Below are positions 1 to 12,427 of a stretch of 64,000 bases of DNA, in pieces. This DNA is from Adiantum capillus-veneris. Lineage: Eukaryota > Streptophyta > Polypodiopsida > Polypodiales > Pteridaceae. A model generated the notes under the pieces. That model searched no databases, was not told the DNA's origin, and saw nothing but the letters and a program-made list of their open reading frames with translations. A program made the position numbers and the translations under genes. Position 1 is the stretch's first letter. Every line of letters begins with the position of its first letter. Where the stretch lies: assembly GCA_014529385.2 (NCBI GenBank), contig CM043971.1, positions 32,195,209-32,259,208 of the forward strand, read 5' to 3'.

Positions 1-3000
1 ACCTTGGAACCAAACCCCCATGTAAAACCTATCATGGTCACTCCAAGTAGTAAGAAAGAATAACCTTTAAGATGAAGCCTTATAGGTTGGACAAGTGGTG
101 GACCTTAACACCCACATATTCTTAATAAACGTGGTGAATCTTGAGACCAAACCACTCAGGCTACTAGGAATAATAGCTTGGACAAGTGGTGGACCTTGAA
201 TGTAAACCCCTCATCTACGAAATATCGTGGGTTTAATGTATTTCGATGGAGCCTAGCATCTTGGAGACATGGTGCAGCTTGCCTCGTCATGTTTCAATGG
301 AGCCTATCTTGGACAAATGGTGGAGCATCCTTCTCTCCATGTTTCAATGGACCCTAGCTTGGACAAGTGGTGGACCTTTGTTTCTCTCTATGTTTCAATA
401 GAGTTAGCTTGGACAAGTGGTGGACCTTGGAACCAAACCCCATGTAAAACCTATCATGGTCACTCCAAGTGGTGAAAAGAATAACCTTTAAGATGTAGCC
501 TTATAGGTTGGACAAGTGGTGGACCTTAACACCCAATATTCTTAATATAATGACATAGAGTGAAAAGTGGTGAATCTTGAGACCAAAACCACTCAGGCTA
601 CTAGCAATAATAGCTTGGACAAGTGTTGGACCTTGAATGTAAACCCCTCATCTACGACATATCGTGGGTTTAATGTTTTTCGATGGAGCCTAGCATCTTG
701 GAGACATGGTGCACCTTGCTTCTCCTCATGTTTCAAATGGAGCCTACCTTGGACAAATGGTGGAGCATCCTTCTCTCCATGTTTCAATGGACCCTAGCTT
801 AGACAAGGGGTGGACCTTTGCTTCTCTCTATGTTTCAATAGAGTTAGCTTGGACAAGTGGTGGACCTTGGAACCAAACCCCCATGTAAAACCTATCATGG
901 TCACTCTAAGTAGTAAGAAAGAATAACCTTTAAGATGTAGCCTTATAGGTTGGACAAGTGGTGGACCTTAACACCCACATATTCTTAATAAAAGTGGTGA
1001 ATCTTGAGACCAAACCACTCAGGCTACTAGCAATAATAGCTTGGACAAGTGGTGGACCTTGAATGTAAACCCCTCATCTACGAAATATCGTGGGTTTAAT
1101 GTATTTCGATGGAGCCTAGCATCTTGGAGACATGGTGCAACTTGCTTCTCGTCATGTTTCAATGGAGCCTATCTTGGACAAATGGTGGAGCATCCTTCTC
1201 TCCATGTTTCAATGGACCCAAGCTGGACAATGTGGACCTTTGTTTCTCTCTTGTTTCAATAGAGTTAGCTTACAAGTGGTGGACCTTTGTTTCTCTCTAT
1301 GTTTCAATAGAGTTAGCTTGGACAAGTGGTGGACCTTGGAACCAAACCCCCATGTAAAACCTATCATGGTCACTCCAAGTGGTAATAAAGAATAACCTTT
1401 AAGATGTAGCCTTATAGGTTGGACAAGTGGTGGACCTTAACACGCGCATATTCTTAATATAATGACATAGAGTGGAAAAGTGGTGAATCTTGAGACCAAA
1501 CCACTCAGGCTACTACCAATAATAGCTTGGACAAGTGTTGGACCTTGAATGTAAACCCCTCATCTACGACATATCATGGGTTTAATGTTTTTCGATGGAG
1601 CCTAGCATCTTGGAGACATGGTGCACCTTGATTCTCCTCATGTTTCAATGGAGCCTACCTTGGACAAATGGTGGAGCATCCTTCTCTCCATGTTTCAATG
1701 GACCCTAGCTTAGACAAGGGGTGGACCTTTGCTTCTCTCTATGTTTCAATAGAGTTAGCTTGGACAAGTGGTGGACCTTGGAACCAAACCCCCATGTAAA
1801 ACCTATCATGGTCACTCCAAGTAGTAAGAAAGAATAACCTTTAAGATGTAGCCTTATAGGTTGGACAAGTGGTGGACCTTAACACCCACATATTCTTAAT
1901 AAAAGTGGTGAATCTTGAGACCAAACCACTCACGCTACTAGCAATAATAGCTAGGGATAACCATTAAGATATAGTCTTTCAAGGGGTGAGAAAGAATAAC
2001 CATTAAGATATAGTCTTATAGGTTGGACAAGTGGTGGACCTTAACACCCAAATATTCTTAATATAATGATAGAGAGTGGAAAAGTGGTGAATCTTGAGAG
2101 CAAACCACTCATGCTACTAGCGATAATAGGTTGGACAAATTGTTGATCTTGAATGTAAACTCCCCATGTACAAAATAACGTGGGTTTAAGGTATTTCGAT
2201 GGAGGCTAGCATCTTGGAGATATGGTGCAGCTTGCTTCTCTTCATGTTTCAATGGAGTCTATCTTGGACAAATGGTGGAGCATCCTTCTCTCCATGTTTC
2301 AATAGACCCTAGCTTAGACAAGTGGTGGACCTTTGCTTCTCTCTATGTTTCAATAGAGTTAGCTTGGACAAGTGGTGGACCTTGGAACCAAACCCCCATG
2401 TAAAACCTTTCATGGTCACTCCAAGTGGTCAAAAGAATAACCATTAAGATATAGTCTTATAGGTTGGACAAGTGGTGGACCTTAATACCCAAATATTCTT
2501 AATATAATAACACAGAGTGAAAAAGTGGTGAATCTTGAGACCAAACCCCTCATGCTACTAGCGTTAATAGGTTGGACAACTGGTGGACCTTGAATGTAAA
2601 CCTTCCATGTTTCAATAGAGTTAGCTTCGACAAATGGTGGAGCATCCTTCTCTCCATGTTTCAATGGAGCCTAGCTTGGACAAGTGGTGGACCTTTTGCT
2701 TCTCTCTATGAGAAGAATAAAGTTAGCTTGGATAAGTGGTGGACCTTGGAACCAAACCCCTATGTAAAACATATCATGGACATTTCAAGTGGTGAGAAAG
2801 AATACCCTTTAAGATATACGCTTATAGGTTGGACAAGTGGTCGACCTTAACACCTAGATCTTCTTTATATAATGACATAGAGTGGAAAAGTGGTGAATCT
2901 TGAGACCAAACCACTCATGCTACTAGGGATAATAGCTTGGAAAAGTGACTGACCTTGACGTTAAACCCCACATGTAAACAATATCGTGGGTTTAAGGTAT

Positions 3001-5750
3001 TTCAATGGATCCTAGAATCTTGGAGACATGGTGCAACTTGCTTCTTTTCATGTTTCAATGAAGCCTATCTTTCACCAATGGGGGATCATCCTTCTCTAAA
3101 TGTCTCAGTGGAGCCTAGCTTGGACAAGTGGTGGACCTTTGCTTCTCTCTATGTTTCCATAGAGTTAGCTTGGACAAGTGGTGGACCTTGAAACCAAACC
3201 CCCATGTAAAACATATCATGGTCATTCCAAGTGGTGAGAAATAATACCCTTTAAGATCTAGCCTTATAGGTTGGACAAGTGGTCGACCTTAAAACCTAGA
3301 TCTTCATAATATAACGACATAGAGTGGAAAAGTGGTAAATCTTGAGACCCAACCACTCATGCTACTAGGGATAATAGCTTGGAAAAGTGACTGACCTTGA
3401 CGTTAAACCCCACATGTAAACAATATCGTGGTTTAAGGTATTTCAATGGATCCTAGAATCTTGGAGACATGGTGCAGATTGCTTCCCTTCATGTTTCAAT
3501 GGAGCCTATCTTGGACAAATGGTGGAGCATCCTTCTCTCCATGTTTCAATGGAGCCTAGCTTGGACAAGTGGTGGACCTTTGCTTCTCTCTATGTTTCAA
3601 TAGAGTTAGCTTGGACAAGTGGTGGGCCTTGGAACCAAACTCCCATGTAAAACCTATCTTGGTAACTCCAAGTGGTGAGAAAGAATAAAGTTTAAGATAT
3701 GGCCTTATAGGTTGGACAAGTGGTGGACCTTAGCACCCATATATTCTTAATAGAATGACATAGAGTGGAAAAATGGTGAATCTTGAGACCAAACCACTCA
3801 TGCTACTAGAGATAATAGGTTGGACAAGTGGTGGACCTTGAATGTAAACCCCCCATGTACAAAATATCATGGGTTTGAGGTATTTCAATGGAGCCTAGCA
3901 TCTTGGAGACATGGTGTAGCTTGCTTCTCTTCATGTTTCAATGGAGCGTATCTTGGACAAATGGTGGAGCATCCTTCTCTCCATGTTTCAATGGACCCTA
4001 GCTTGGACAAGTGGTGGACCTTTGATTCTCTCTATGTTTCAATAGAGTTAGCTTGGACAAGTGGTGGACCTTGAAACAAAACCCCCATGTAAAACCTATG
4101 CTGGTCACTCCAAGTGGTGAGAAAAAATAACCCTTAAGATATAGCCTTATAGGTTGGACAAGTGGTGGACCTTAACACCCAAATATTCTTAATATAATGA
4201 CATAGAGTGAAAAAGTGGTGAATCTTGAGACCAAACCACTCATGCTACTAGCATTAATAGGTTGGACAAGTGGTGGACCTTGAATGTAAACCCCCCATGT
4301 TTCAATAGAGTTAGCTTCGACAAATGGTAGAGGATCCTTCTCTCCATGTTTCAATGGAGCCTAGCTTGGACAAGTGGTGGACCTTTGTTTCTCTCTATGT
4401 TTCAATAGAGTTAGCTTGGACAAGTGGTGGACCTTGGAGCCAAACCCCCATGTAAAACATATCATGGACATTTCAAGTGGTGAGAAAGAATACCCTTTAA
4501 GATATACCCTTATAGGTTGGACAAGTGGTCAACCTTAACACCCAGATCTTCTTAACGTAATGACATAGAGTGGAAAAGTGGTGAATCTTGAGACCAAAAC
4601 ACTCATGCTACTAGAGATAATAGGTTGGACAAGTGGTGGACCTTGAATGTAAACTCCCCATGTACAAAATATCATGGGTTTAAGGTATTTCAATGGATCT
4701 TAGCATCTTGGAGACATGGTGCAGCTTGCTTCTCTTCATGTTTCAATGGAGCCTATCTTGGACAAATGGTGGAGCATCCTTCTCTCCATGTTTCAATGGA
4801 CCCTAGCTTAGACAAGTGGTGGACCTTTGCTTCTCTCTATGTTTCAATAGAGTTAGCTTGGACAAGTGGTGGAACTTGGAACCAAACCCCCATGTAAAAC
4901 CTATCATGGTCATTCCAAGTGGTGAGAAAGAATACCCTTTAAGATATAGCCTTATAGGTTGGACAAGTGGTGGACCTTAACACCCAGATCTTCTTAATAT
5001 AATGACATAGAGTAGAAAAGTGGTGAATCTTGACATCAAACCACTCATGCTACTAGTGATAATAGGTTGGACAAGTGGTGGACCTTGAATGTAAACCCCC
5101 CATGTACGAAATATCATGGGTTTAAGATATTTCAATGGAGCCTAGCATTTTGGAGACATGGTGCAGCTTGCTTCTCTTCATGTTTCAATCAAACCTGGCT
5201 TGGACAAATGGTGGAGCATCCTTCTCTCCATGTTTCAATGGAGCCTAGCTTGGACAAGTGGTGGACCTTTGATTCTCTCTATGTTTCAATAGAGTTAGCT
5301 TGGACAAGTGGTGGACCTTGGAACCATACCCCTATGTAAAACCCATCATGTGCATTCCAAGTGGTGGTAAATAATACCATTTAAGATATAGCCTTATAGG
5401 TTGGACAAGTGGTGGACCTTAACACCCAGATCTTCTTAATATAATGACATAGAGTGGAAAAGTGGTGAATCTTGAGACCAAACCACTCATGCTACTAGGG
5501 ATAATAGGTTGGACAAGTGGTGGACCTTGAATTTAAACCCCACATATACAAAATATCATGGGTTTAAGGTATTTCAATGGAGCCTAGCATCTCAAAGACA
5601 TGGTGCATCTTGCTTCTCTTCATGTTTCAATGGAGCCTATTTTGGACAAATGGTGGAGCATCCTTCTCTCCATGTTTCAATGGACCCTAGATTGGACAAG
5701 TGGTGGACCTTTGCTTCTCTCTATGTTTCAATATAGTTAGCCTATATTAG
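1..5750 (+). repeat. Tandem array of a ~442-bp higher-order minisatellite
   Basis: The landmark GGTTGGACAAGTGG recurs at 85, 506, 948, 1417, 1859, 2021, 2462, 2827, 3269, 3710, 4152, 4515, 4957 and 5399. The commonest spacing is 441-442 bp, with short variants of 363-365 bp and one of 162 bp. Each unit is made of ~50-51-bp subunits around TTGGACAAGTGGTGGACCTT, joined by pieces such as ATGTTTCAATGGAGCCTAGC. Open frames of 60-90 codons recur in step with the repeat. They vary in frame and have no recognisable domain, so I treat them as by-products of the repeat and not as genes. The left end of the array lies outside the window. Confidence 0.95.
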
Positions 5751-5973
5751 ACAATTAGTAGACCTCCAATCTCTCCATGTTGTCTAGAGCTAAGCTTGGA
5801 CAAGTGGTGGACCTTACTTCTCCCTTCCCTTAGTTTACTAGCTTAAATGATCACTATGTATACTTGCTTAGATCTAGCTTGAACAAGTGGTGGAACTTGT
5901 ATTCACACAAACTTAATCCATTACAAAAAAGTATATGTTAAAATAACATTTGGTTTTTTTTGTTTCAGGAAAG
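5751..5973 (+). other. Junction of repeat array and first coding exon, with a 3' splice site
   Basis: Diverged copies of the repeat core fade out here. A pyrimidine-rich tract ending in TTTGTTTCAG (AG at 5967-5968) sits five bases before the ATG at 5974. This suggests an intron in the 5' untranslated region, whose first exon lies upstream in or beyond the array. No promoter could be identified. Confidence 0.5.
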
Positions 5974-8900
5974 ATGGCTCCAAAAAAACAGGTTGCAAGG
6001 GTTGCTGTCTCAGTTGACTATACTTGCAATGATCTTAGGAAATGGTATTTGGACATACATGGTATAGAGGGTGCACAATTTCATAAGGTGCATCTATTTA
6101 TTGCCAAAAAGGAGAATGACAGCTTGTTTGAAGATGTTGGACAAGTTGTGGAAGCATCTGTCTCTGTAGTTGATAGTCATCCAGAGGTGGAATGCATTGA
6201 CATTCTAGTTCCAATGAATCTAGAATTTCAACTATCTCCAGGAGCATATGCATTGGAGCGCATGTCTAGAAACAAAGAAGAGACAATGTTTTCTCGAGGA
6301 TGGAAGTTTGCAGAATCAAATCCAAATATCACAGCAGATCAACTTCAAAGCTCCATCATTGCCACACTACAACGAAAAAAGGTGAAAGCTTCACGACCAC
6401 CATCCACAAAGAAGCAAGCAAAAGTGCAGAAAGTAGAAGCTAAGCGAACTAGTTCCATTTTGGATGTAGACAAGGCATCTTTGGCATCCTCATCAACAGA
6501 GGGTTCAATGTCAAAGATGAGAATTGTGGATCCAGATGTTTTAGAAGCTGAGGCCATGAAAGGACAAGAAAAAGATACAGGTGGAATGAATAAGTACATA
6601 AATTATTTTCCTTTCCAATATAGGGAATTTGATATCCCTATTCAAAATTGTTGGCTTGCTCCTGATCACTATAATGCACGTATTATGGATAAAAAACACG
6701 CTGAAAGTGTGTTATTTGGATTTTCACGGAGTACGACCAAGCCTGCAGCATGTGCATATTTGATGCCTGTTCGAAATGCAAAATCAAAGAAGGGGACTCC
6801 TTTGGCAGTAGAAGAGGTAGAGGAGCAAAAAATTAAAGATTATCATTATTGGATTCTTGATGGGCAGCATTCAATCTATGCTGCAAAAGTTTTGCTTCAC
6901 AATGAACAAAACAACAAAGAGATCTTTGAAAGACTGATTAGCGTGTATAAATTTAGAAAGGCTCGCATTGTTGTGAATGCTCCTCCATTTGTTTGCAACT
7001 GCTATATCTGCCATTGCAAATGAGGAGGCTCAGGCATTGTATGTCAAGCAACCTTACAGCCAAATATTGAGACATTTACGGAGTCAATGGATCTTCTCAG
7101 GACGACCACCAAAGGCAGCAAGTGGAATTGCAGAGGGACATGCATCTCGTGCCGGATGGGATGTAAGTTATTTTCTTTGTCTTTTTGATAGTGTTTAATT
7201 AACAAATCTTGCTCAATAGTTTAATTATTTCTCTATTTCTTTTTAGGCTTTTCTTCGATTGGCAAGAATGAGTGCAGCAGCAAGTTGGATTGCTAAACAG
7301 GCACACATGGTCACCTACTCTGATTTAGTTTATGATTGCTGGATAGAAATCATTGAAAATCTAGAAGAGGAGAATAAGAAACCCCCAACAACTGTATTTA
7401 GATACCTTTGTGGCCTTGAGGAATCAGAGGTAAAGAATATTCAAGAAGAGATTAGAGATGAGAAGATTTTACTGTCAAAGAGTGCAAAGGATGGTGATGC
7501 AACTGACATGTATGATCGAATCAAGCAGTTGAAGCAAGACAAATTGATTCAAGATGCACTTCTTGAAGGCTTCAACAATTTGAATGAGTCTTCACCATGT
7601 AAAGACTGGGAGGAGGTGGTCAAAATGTATAACATCAATGATGTTGTTTATAAAACAATTTTAATGCTATGCGAGGAATGGATCAGATCTAGTTTGACGC
7701 GTGGAACAAAGAAAATGGCTTTTCCAGATGGAGCAATAAAATACATGCAATGGGCAATTCACCTTCAAAAGGAGAAAACTGAGCCTAGAGATTTGCCATG
7801 GTCAATCTATGTGGTGAGCCTACAAATGGAAGGCAATCTCTACTTGATGCGCCACTTCAATAATAAAGTGCCTATTGGCTTATGTGTTTTAGATATGACA
7901 AAAAACGTTGGAGGCAATTTGAAGTGGAGTGAGGAGACATTTAACAATGCTTTGGATGGGATCTTGGCTATTGCTGGAGGGTCAACAGATCCTGGATTTG
8001 TCTTTCTTGCATTTGTGGATTTCACTAACTTCACAAAATTGCAATGTGCCTTTCACGCCATGGGAGATAATCTGAGCTACCATTGTTGTGGTGCATTGCA
8101 TCACTTTCCATCAGCTCCTTGCAAAGGAGCAATTCAATTCCTAACAGTTATTGCCTTCTTGGGACAAGGCAATGCATTTGAAGACCTGAGAAGAAGATCA
8201 GAGGAACATCCCATGCCAATTGATTGTTCTCTTCTTCAAGTAGCAGATAACGATATGTCAGATTTGCAATATTTGGAGGCCAAAAAAAGAGCTTTGGTCA
8301 AGCACTACATTCGTACATATTGTTTTGAAGACCGCAAGCTTGTTGATGTTTTTGGTGATGGCTCCTTGGTTGCACAAGAAGGAATACAACAGAAAAAAGA
8401 AGTCATCTGCTTAATTGATAGTGTGGAGGAGGCAAAAAGCATGGAGACCATGCTGCTAGACTTTGTTAAGTCTCATGAAGATATAGAAAAATGGGCTGGA
8501 CTTCAACAATCCACTTCGCAATCAGGCGACATTGTGCCTGTTACAGAGGAGTGCTCTCCACAAAGAGAAGAAGAACAACAACAACACCATCCTCTGTCAA
8601 TGGAGGACTTTTTGGAAATGGAGACACGTATGTTTTGAGTTTCTTGTGCATGTTAGTGTTTCTTGTTACTGATTTGATACTCTTAATGTTAGATTTTGCT
8701 TTATATAGTATTGATTGAGCTTGTATTTTTTATCTCAAGCATTCAAGGTTTGAATGTAAATAGTAAATTACTTGAGTTTTTGAATGGTGGATCTGTAGAC
8801 TAAAACTAAAACATTTAATACTCACAAAGACTTAATTACTTAAGAGCTTGAACTCAATAAGTTTTGGACCTTTTATCAATACCCCCTTGATATGATACAT

Positions 8901-11785
8901 TAGATCGTAGCATGGTTAAATGGTGATGCTTCATAAATTGAACCTAGCTTAGACAGGTGCTGGAGCCTAAATTTAAACTAACCTTGCTAGAAGGGAGCTT
9001 ATGTTTGGACTTTGAGAAACTAGCATAAGTAATCAATTAGAGCATAGATTAGACATGTGGTGGTGGCCGGCCTTAGAGACCAAAATCTTATGAGCTTGGA
9101 AAGGTATTTAAGTACTGCAATTTACTTAGTTTTAGTACTCATTAAATGCATAGCTTGACAAAAGGTGGACCTTACATGGATCCTAATTTCAAGAGGTGTG
9201 GTAGACCTTCAAAACAAGCTCATATAGCTTGGACATGTGGTAGACCTTGCATGAAGACTAGTTTAGACAAGTGTGGTACACCTTGTAACCAACACCCATT
9301 TGTTATATTAGCTTGGACAAGTGGTGGACCTTGCTTTTATGTTTCAATGGAGCATATTTTGGACAGGTGGTAGACCTTGTTTCTCTCCATGCTTCAATGG
9401 AGAGAAACTTTAGCTTGGACAAGTGGTGGACCTTGTTTTTATGTTTTAAAGGAGCATATTTCGGACAAGTGGTAGACATAGTTTCTCTCCATGGTTCAAT
9501 GGAACCCACCTTAGACAAGTGAAGTACCTTGAAACCAAACCCCCATAATACAACCTACTAAATAGGTTGGAAAATTGGTGGGATATGAAACCATCCATGA
9601 TAGAGCATAGTATAGGTGAAAACGTAGTGGTCCTTATATCAATTACCCATGCATAGCTTGGACAAGTGGTGGACCTTGATTCTCTCTATGTTTCAATGGA
9701 TCCTATCTTGGACTAGAGATATATCTTACTTAGTTCCATGCTTCAATGGATTGTAGCTTGGATAAGGAGTGGAACTTCAAACAAAACTCCACAGCATAGC
9801 ATATATTAACAATTCATGGGTTTTATAGAGATTGTCCTGCCTATTTTGGAGAGTTGGTACACCTTTATTCTCCATTCTTCAATGGATCTGAGGTTGGACA
9901 AGCGGAGCTGGAGAAGTGGTCAACCTTAAAATGAAACCTCCCATGCTACAACCCATCATAGATCGTATATGTAGTGGACCTTGAAACTCTTTTATGTCCC
10001 TAGCTTAGAGAAGCATTGCACTCTTGATTATCTCCATACATGAAGGCAAGGTTGGACAAGTGGTGGACCTTCAAACCAGAATCTCTATGCAATAATAGGC
10101 AAGTGGTGGAGCTTGTTTTCTCCTTGTTCCAATGGAGCCTAGCTTAGACAAACAATGGAGCTTGCTTCTCTCCATGTTTCAATGGATCCTAGCTTAGAAA
10201 AGTGGTGGAGCTTTGCTTCTCTCCATGTTCCAATGGACCATAGCTTAGACAAGTGGTAGACCTTGAAAAAAACACCCTCGTATACAACATATTATGGGGT
10301 TTTCATGTTTCAATGGCTCCTAGCTTGGACAAATGGTAGAGCTTGCTTCTCTTTATGTTTCAATGGATCCAATCTTAGCCAAGGGGTGACCTTGAAACAA
10401 GAATCCCCCCCCCCCCCCCCCCCATGTACAACGTATTATGGGTTTTGAAAGCACTGGGAGAAAATAATAGCTTTGTAAGTGGTGGACCTTGCTTCTCTCC
10501 ATGCTTCAATGGAGCCGAGGTTGGACACATGTTGGAGAGAAGATGGTTGCCATGAAATAAGACCATGCATGCTATAATCAATCATATGTTGTACACATGG
10601 TGGACCTTGCAATTGTTTTATATGCCTAACTTGGACAAGTGGAGGACCCTTGATTACCTCCAGATATCAACAACAAGCCAAGTTTGGACAAGTGTAGTAC
10701 CACCAAACCAGAATCTATATGCTACAATAGAGTATAGGTAGGACACGCGATGAACCTTGATATCAAACCATCCATGCTACTAGAGATGATAGGTTTCACA
10801 TGTGGTGGAACCTTGTATCAATGTTCTATTGTTGTAGTTTTGACTAGTGATAGACCTTGAAACTAATCCTCTAGGCTACAAGAAAAAAGAGATGGATGAG
10901 GAGGCTAGACTACTTTTGTTGCATCAATGCATCCCATGTTACCACATATACTATAGGGTTCTTGGATAAGTGTTGGATCTTGTGTCAATGCTCCATGTCT
11001 AGCTTGGACAAGTGGTGGACCTTGGTTCTCTCTATGCTTCAAATGGGCAATAGATTGGAGACACAGTGGGCCTTTTTTTTCCAATGATTTTATTTTTTGG
11101 AAACCTTGGAGCACCATGTAAGAGGCACTCTAAGTCTTCCATACAATGGACCTATTGGACTATAAAATAATGATATCTTTCTTTGATATTGTCATTATTT
11201 TATGCATAATATTTTCTTCTTTTTGCAGACACAAAGGAGTTAAGTGATATAAAAACTAGATGTATTTCACACTATGATTGGCATGAAGATCCTTTTGGGA
11301 CACCAACTTTTCCTATTCCCAAAGATGTAATTTTCCATATTAACGGTGTGGATTTTGAAGTGCGACTTTCATGTATTGAAGGAGCTGGTTATGGGCTATT
11401 TGTGCATACTACCCTGGAAAGTGGTTTGACTATTCTAAACTATGGAGGGCATAAGTATAGATTTCAAGACTGGAAAAAGATATGCAAAATATTTCCAAGA
11501 GCTTATAAATATTCTCTTCTAGAGGATCCAAACATAGAAGAAGAGGAAGATCAATCATACATTATTGGTTGTGTAGAAGAAGGAAACGTGTCGGGCTATA
11601 TAAATAGTTCTCACAGTACAAATGTCTGTCCCAACGTACGCTATACATTTGATCCAAATTTGCCACCTTGGCATAAATGCACCTCTTCACACATCAAGTC
11701 AGAAGAATATGGCCATGTATGCATTGAGACTATTTGTCAAGTTGAAGCAGGAGAAGAGTTGTTTGCTGACTATAACTTTACTTGA
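5974..11785 (+). CDS. Three-exon gene: DGQH-motif N-terminal module joined to a C-terminal SET domain
   Basis: Exons are 5974-7162, 7247-8627 and 11229-11785, giving about 1,040 residues. Introns are GTAAGT...TTTTTAG (84 bp, phase 0) and GTATGT...TTTTGCAG (2.6 kb, phase 1, filled with the minisatellite). The N-terminal half has a basic, Ser-rich stretch and the motif ILDGQHSIYAAK at about residue 296. This recalls DGQHR/ParB-like modules, but I infer that from the motif alone. Exon 2 encodes ~460 residues I do not recognise. Exon 3 carries SET signatures: GAGYGLF, NSSHSTNVCPNVRY and GEELFADYNF. SET proteins transfer methyl groups from S-adenosylmethionine to lysines, usually in chromatin. The frame breaks once, at about 6990-6995, where an extra T in GTTTGC shifts frame 1 to frame 2. 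The surrounding sequence reads well in both frames, so this is either a recent lesion or an assembly error. Retaining intron 2 would end the protein at a TGA at 8636. Confidence 0.75.
8628..11228 (+). repeat. 2.6-kb intron occupied by degenerate minisatellite copies
   Basis: The intron runs from GTATGT at 8628 to TTTTTGCAG at 11228. From about 8840 to 11090 it contains many diverged plus-strand copies of the 51-bp subunit with the TTGGACAAGTGGTGGACCTT core, for example around 9310, 9420, 9655, 10050 and 11005. There is also a C run at about 10405-10423. Order is poorer than in the 1-5750 array and no clear 442-bp periodicity is visible, so this looks like an older copy of the same family. Confidence 0.85.
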
Positions 11786-12427
11786 CATTGTAAAGTATTG
11801 TACATGGATGGAAATCTCAAGTACATGCATCATTTTCATTTTTCATGGATGAAATCTCAAGTGAATATAACATTTGATTATTGTTTAGTTTATGCTCAAC
11901 GAGAATCTAGAGTGCTCTTATGCTTTGTGTGTTGTCTAACATATTTGACTACCTTGGCCATAGAATCTTGATTCTACTCTAGATTTGTGATAAATCTTAC
12001 CAAAATTTAATCAATGTCTAGGTTGGACAAGTGGTGGGGCTTCAAACATTACTGTCTTAAACAAGTGGAGTTATCTTACTTGAATAAGTGGTGGCCTTTG
12101 AATCCAAATCTAAGCCAAATCTCTAATTATTTTCTTGTAGTCTAGGTTGGACATTTGGTGGACCTTGTATCCATGTTTCCTCAACAAGGGTGGCTTTTAG
12201 TTTTCACTTTAAGTACTCATCTTTAATAAAGTGTAGGATGGAAAATGTTGAGTTAGTAGATTGTATTTTAGACAAGTGGTGTTTGGTGTACGAATGCTGA
12301 AAATGGTTGCAAGGATTCTAACAACGACTTTACCTTAAATAAATTTCTTACTAGGAGTTCTACATATAAATATGGTGAATAAAATTCTAGTGGTTTTGAG
12401 ATACCATTTGTGTGTGTGTTTTCTTAG
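11786..12427 (+). other. 3' region of SET exon and spacer before the next exon
   Basis: Contains the SET transcript's likely 3' untranslated region, several decayed minisatellite cores (12015-12290), an AATAAA-like signal near 12225 and a pyrimidine/GT-rich stretch ending in TTTTCTTAG at 12427, which is a good 3' splice site for the following exon. No reading frame of interest was seen. Confidence 0.5.

Noticed and set aside
269-5736. Recurring 60-90-residue frames with DKWWT/SLHVSM motifs across the first array
   Set aside because: They track the 442-bp repeat, change frame between units, end at different points and also appear in the inverted arrays. They are best explained as repeat artefacts.
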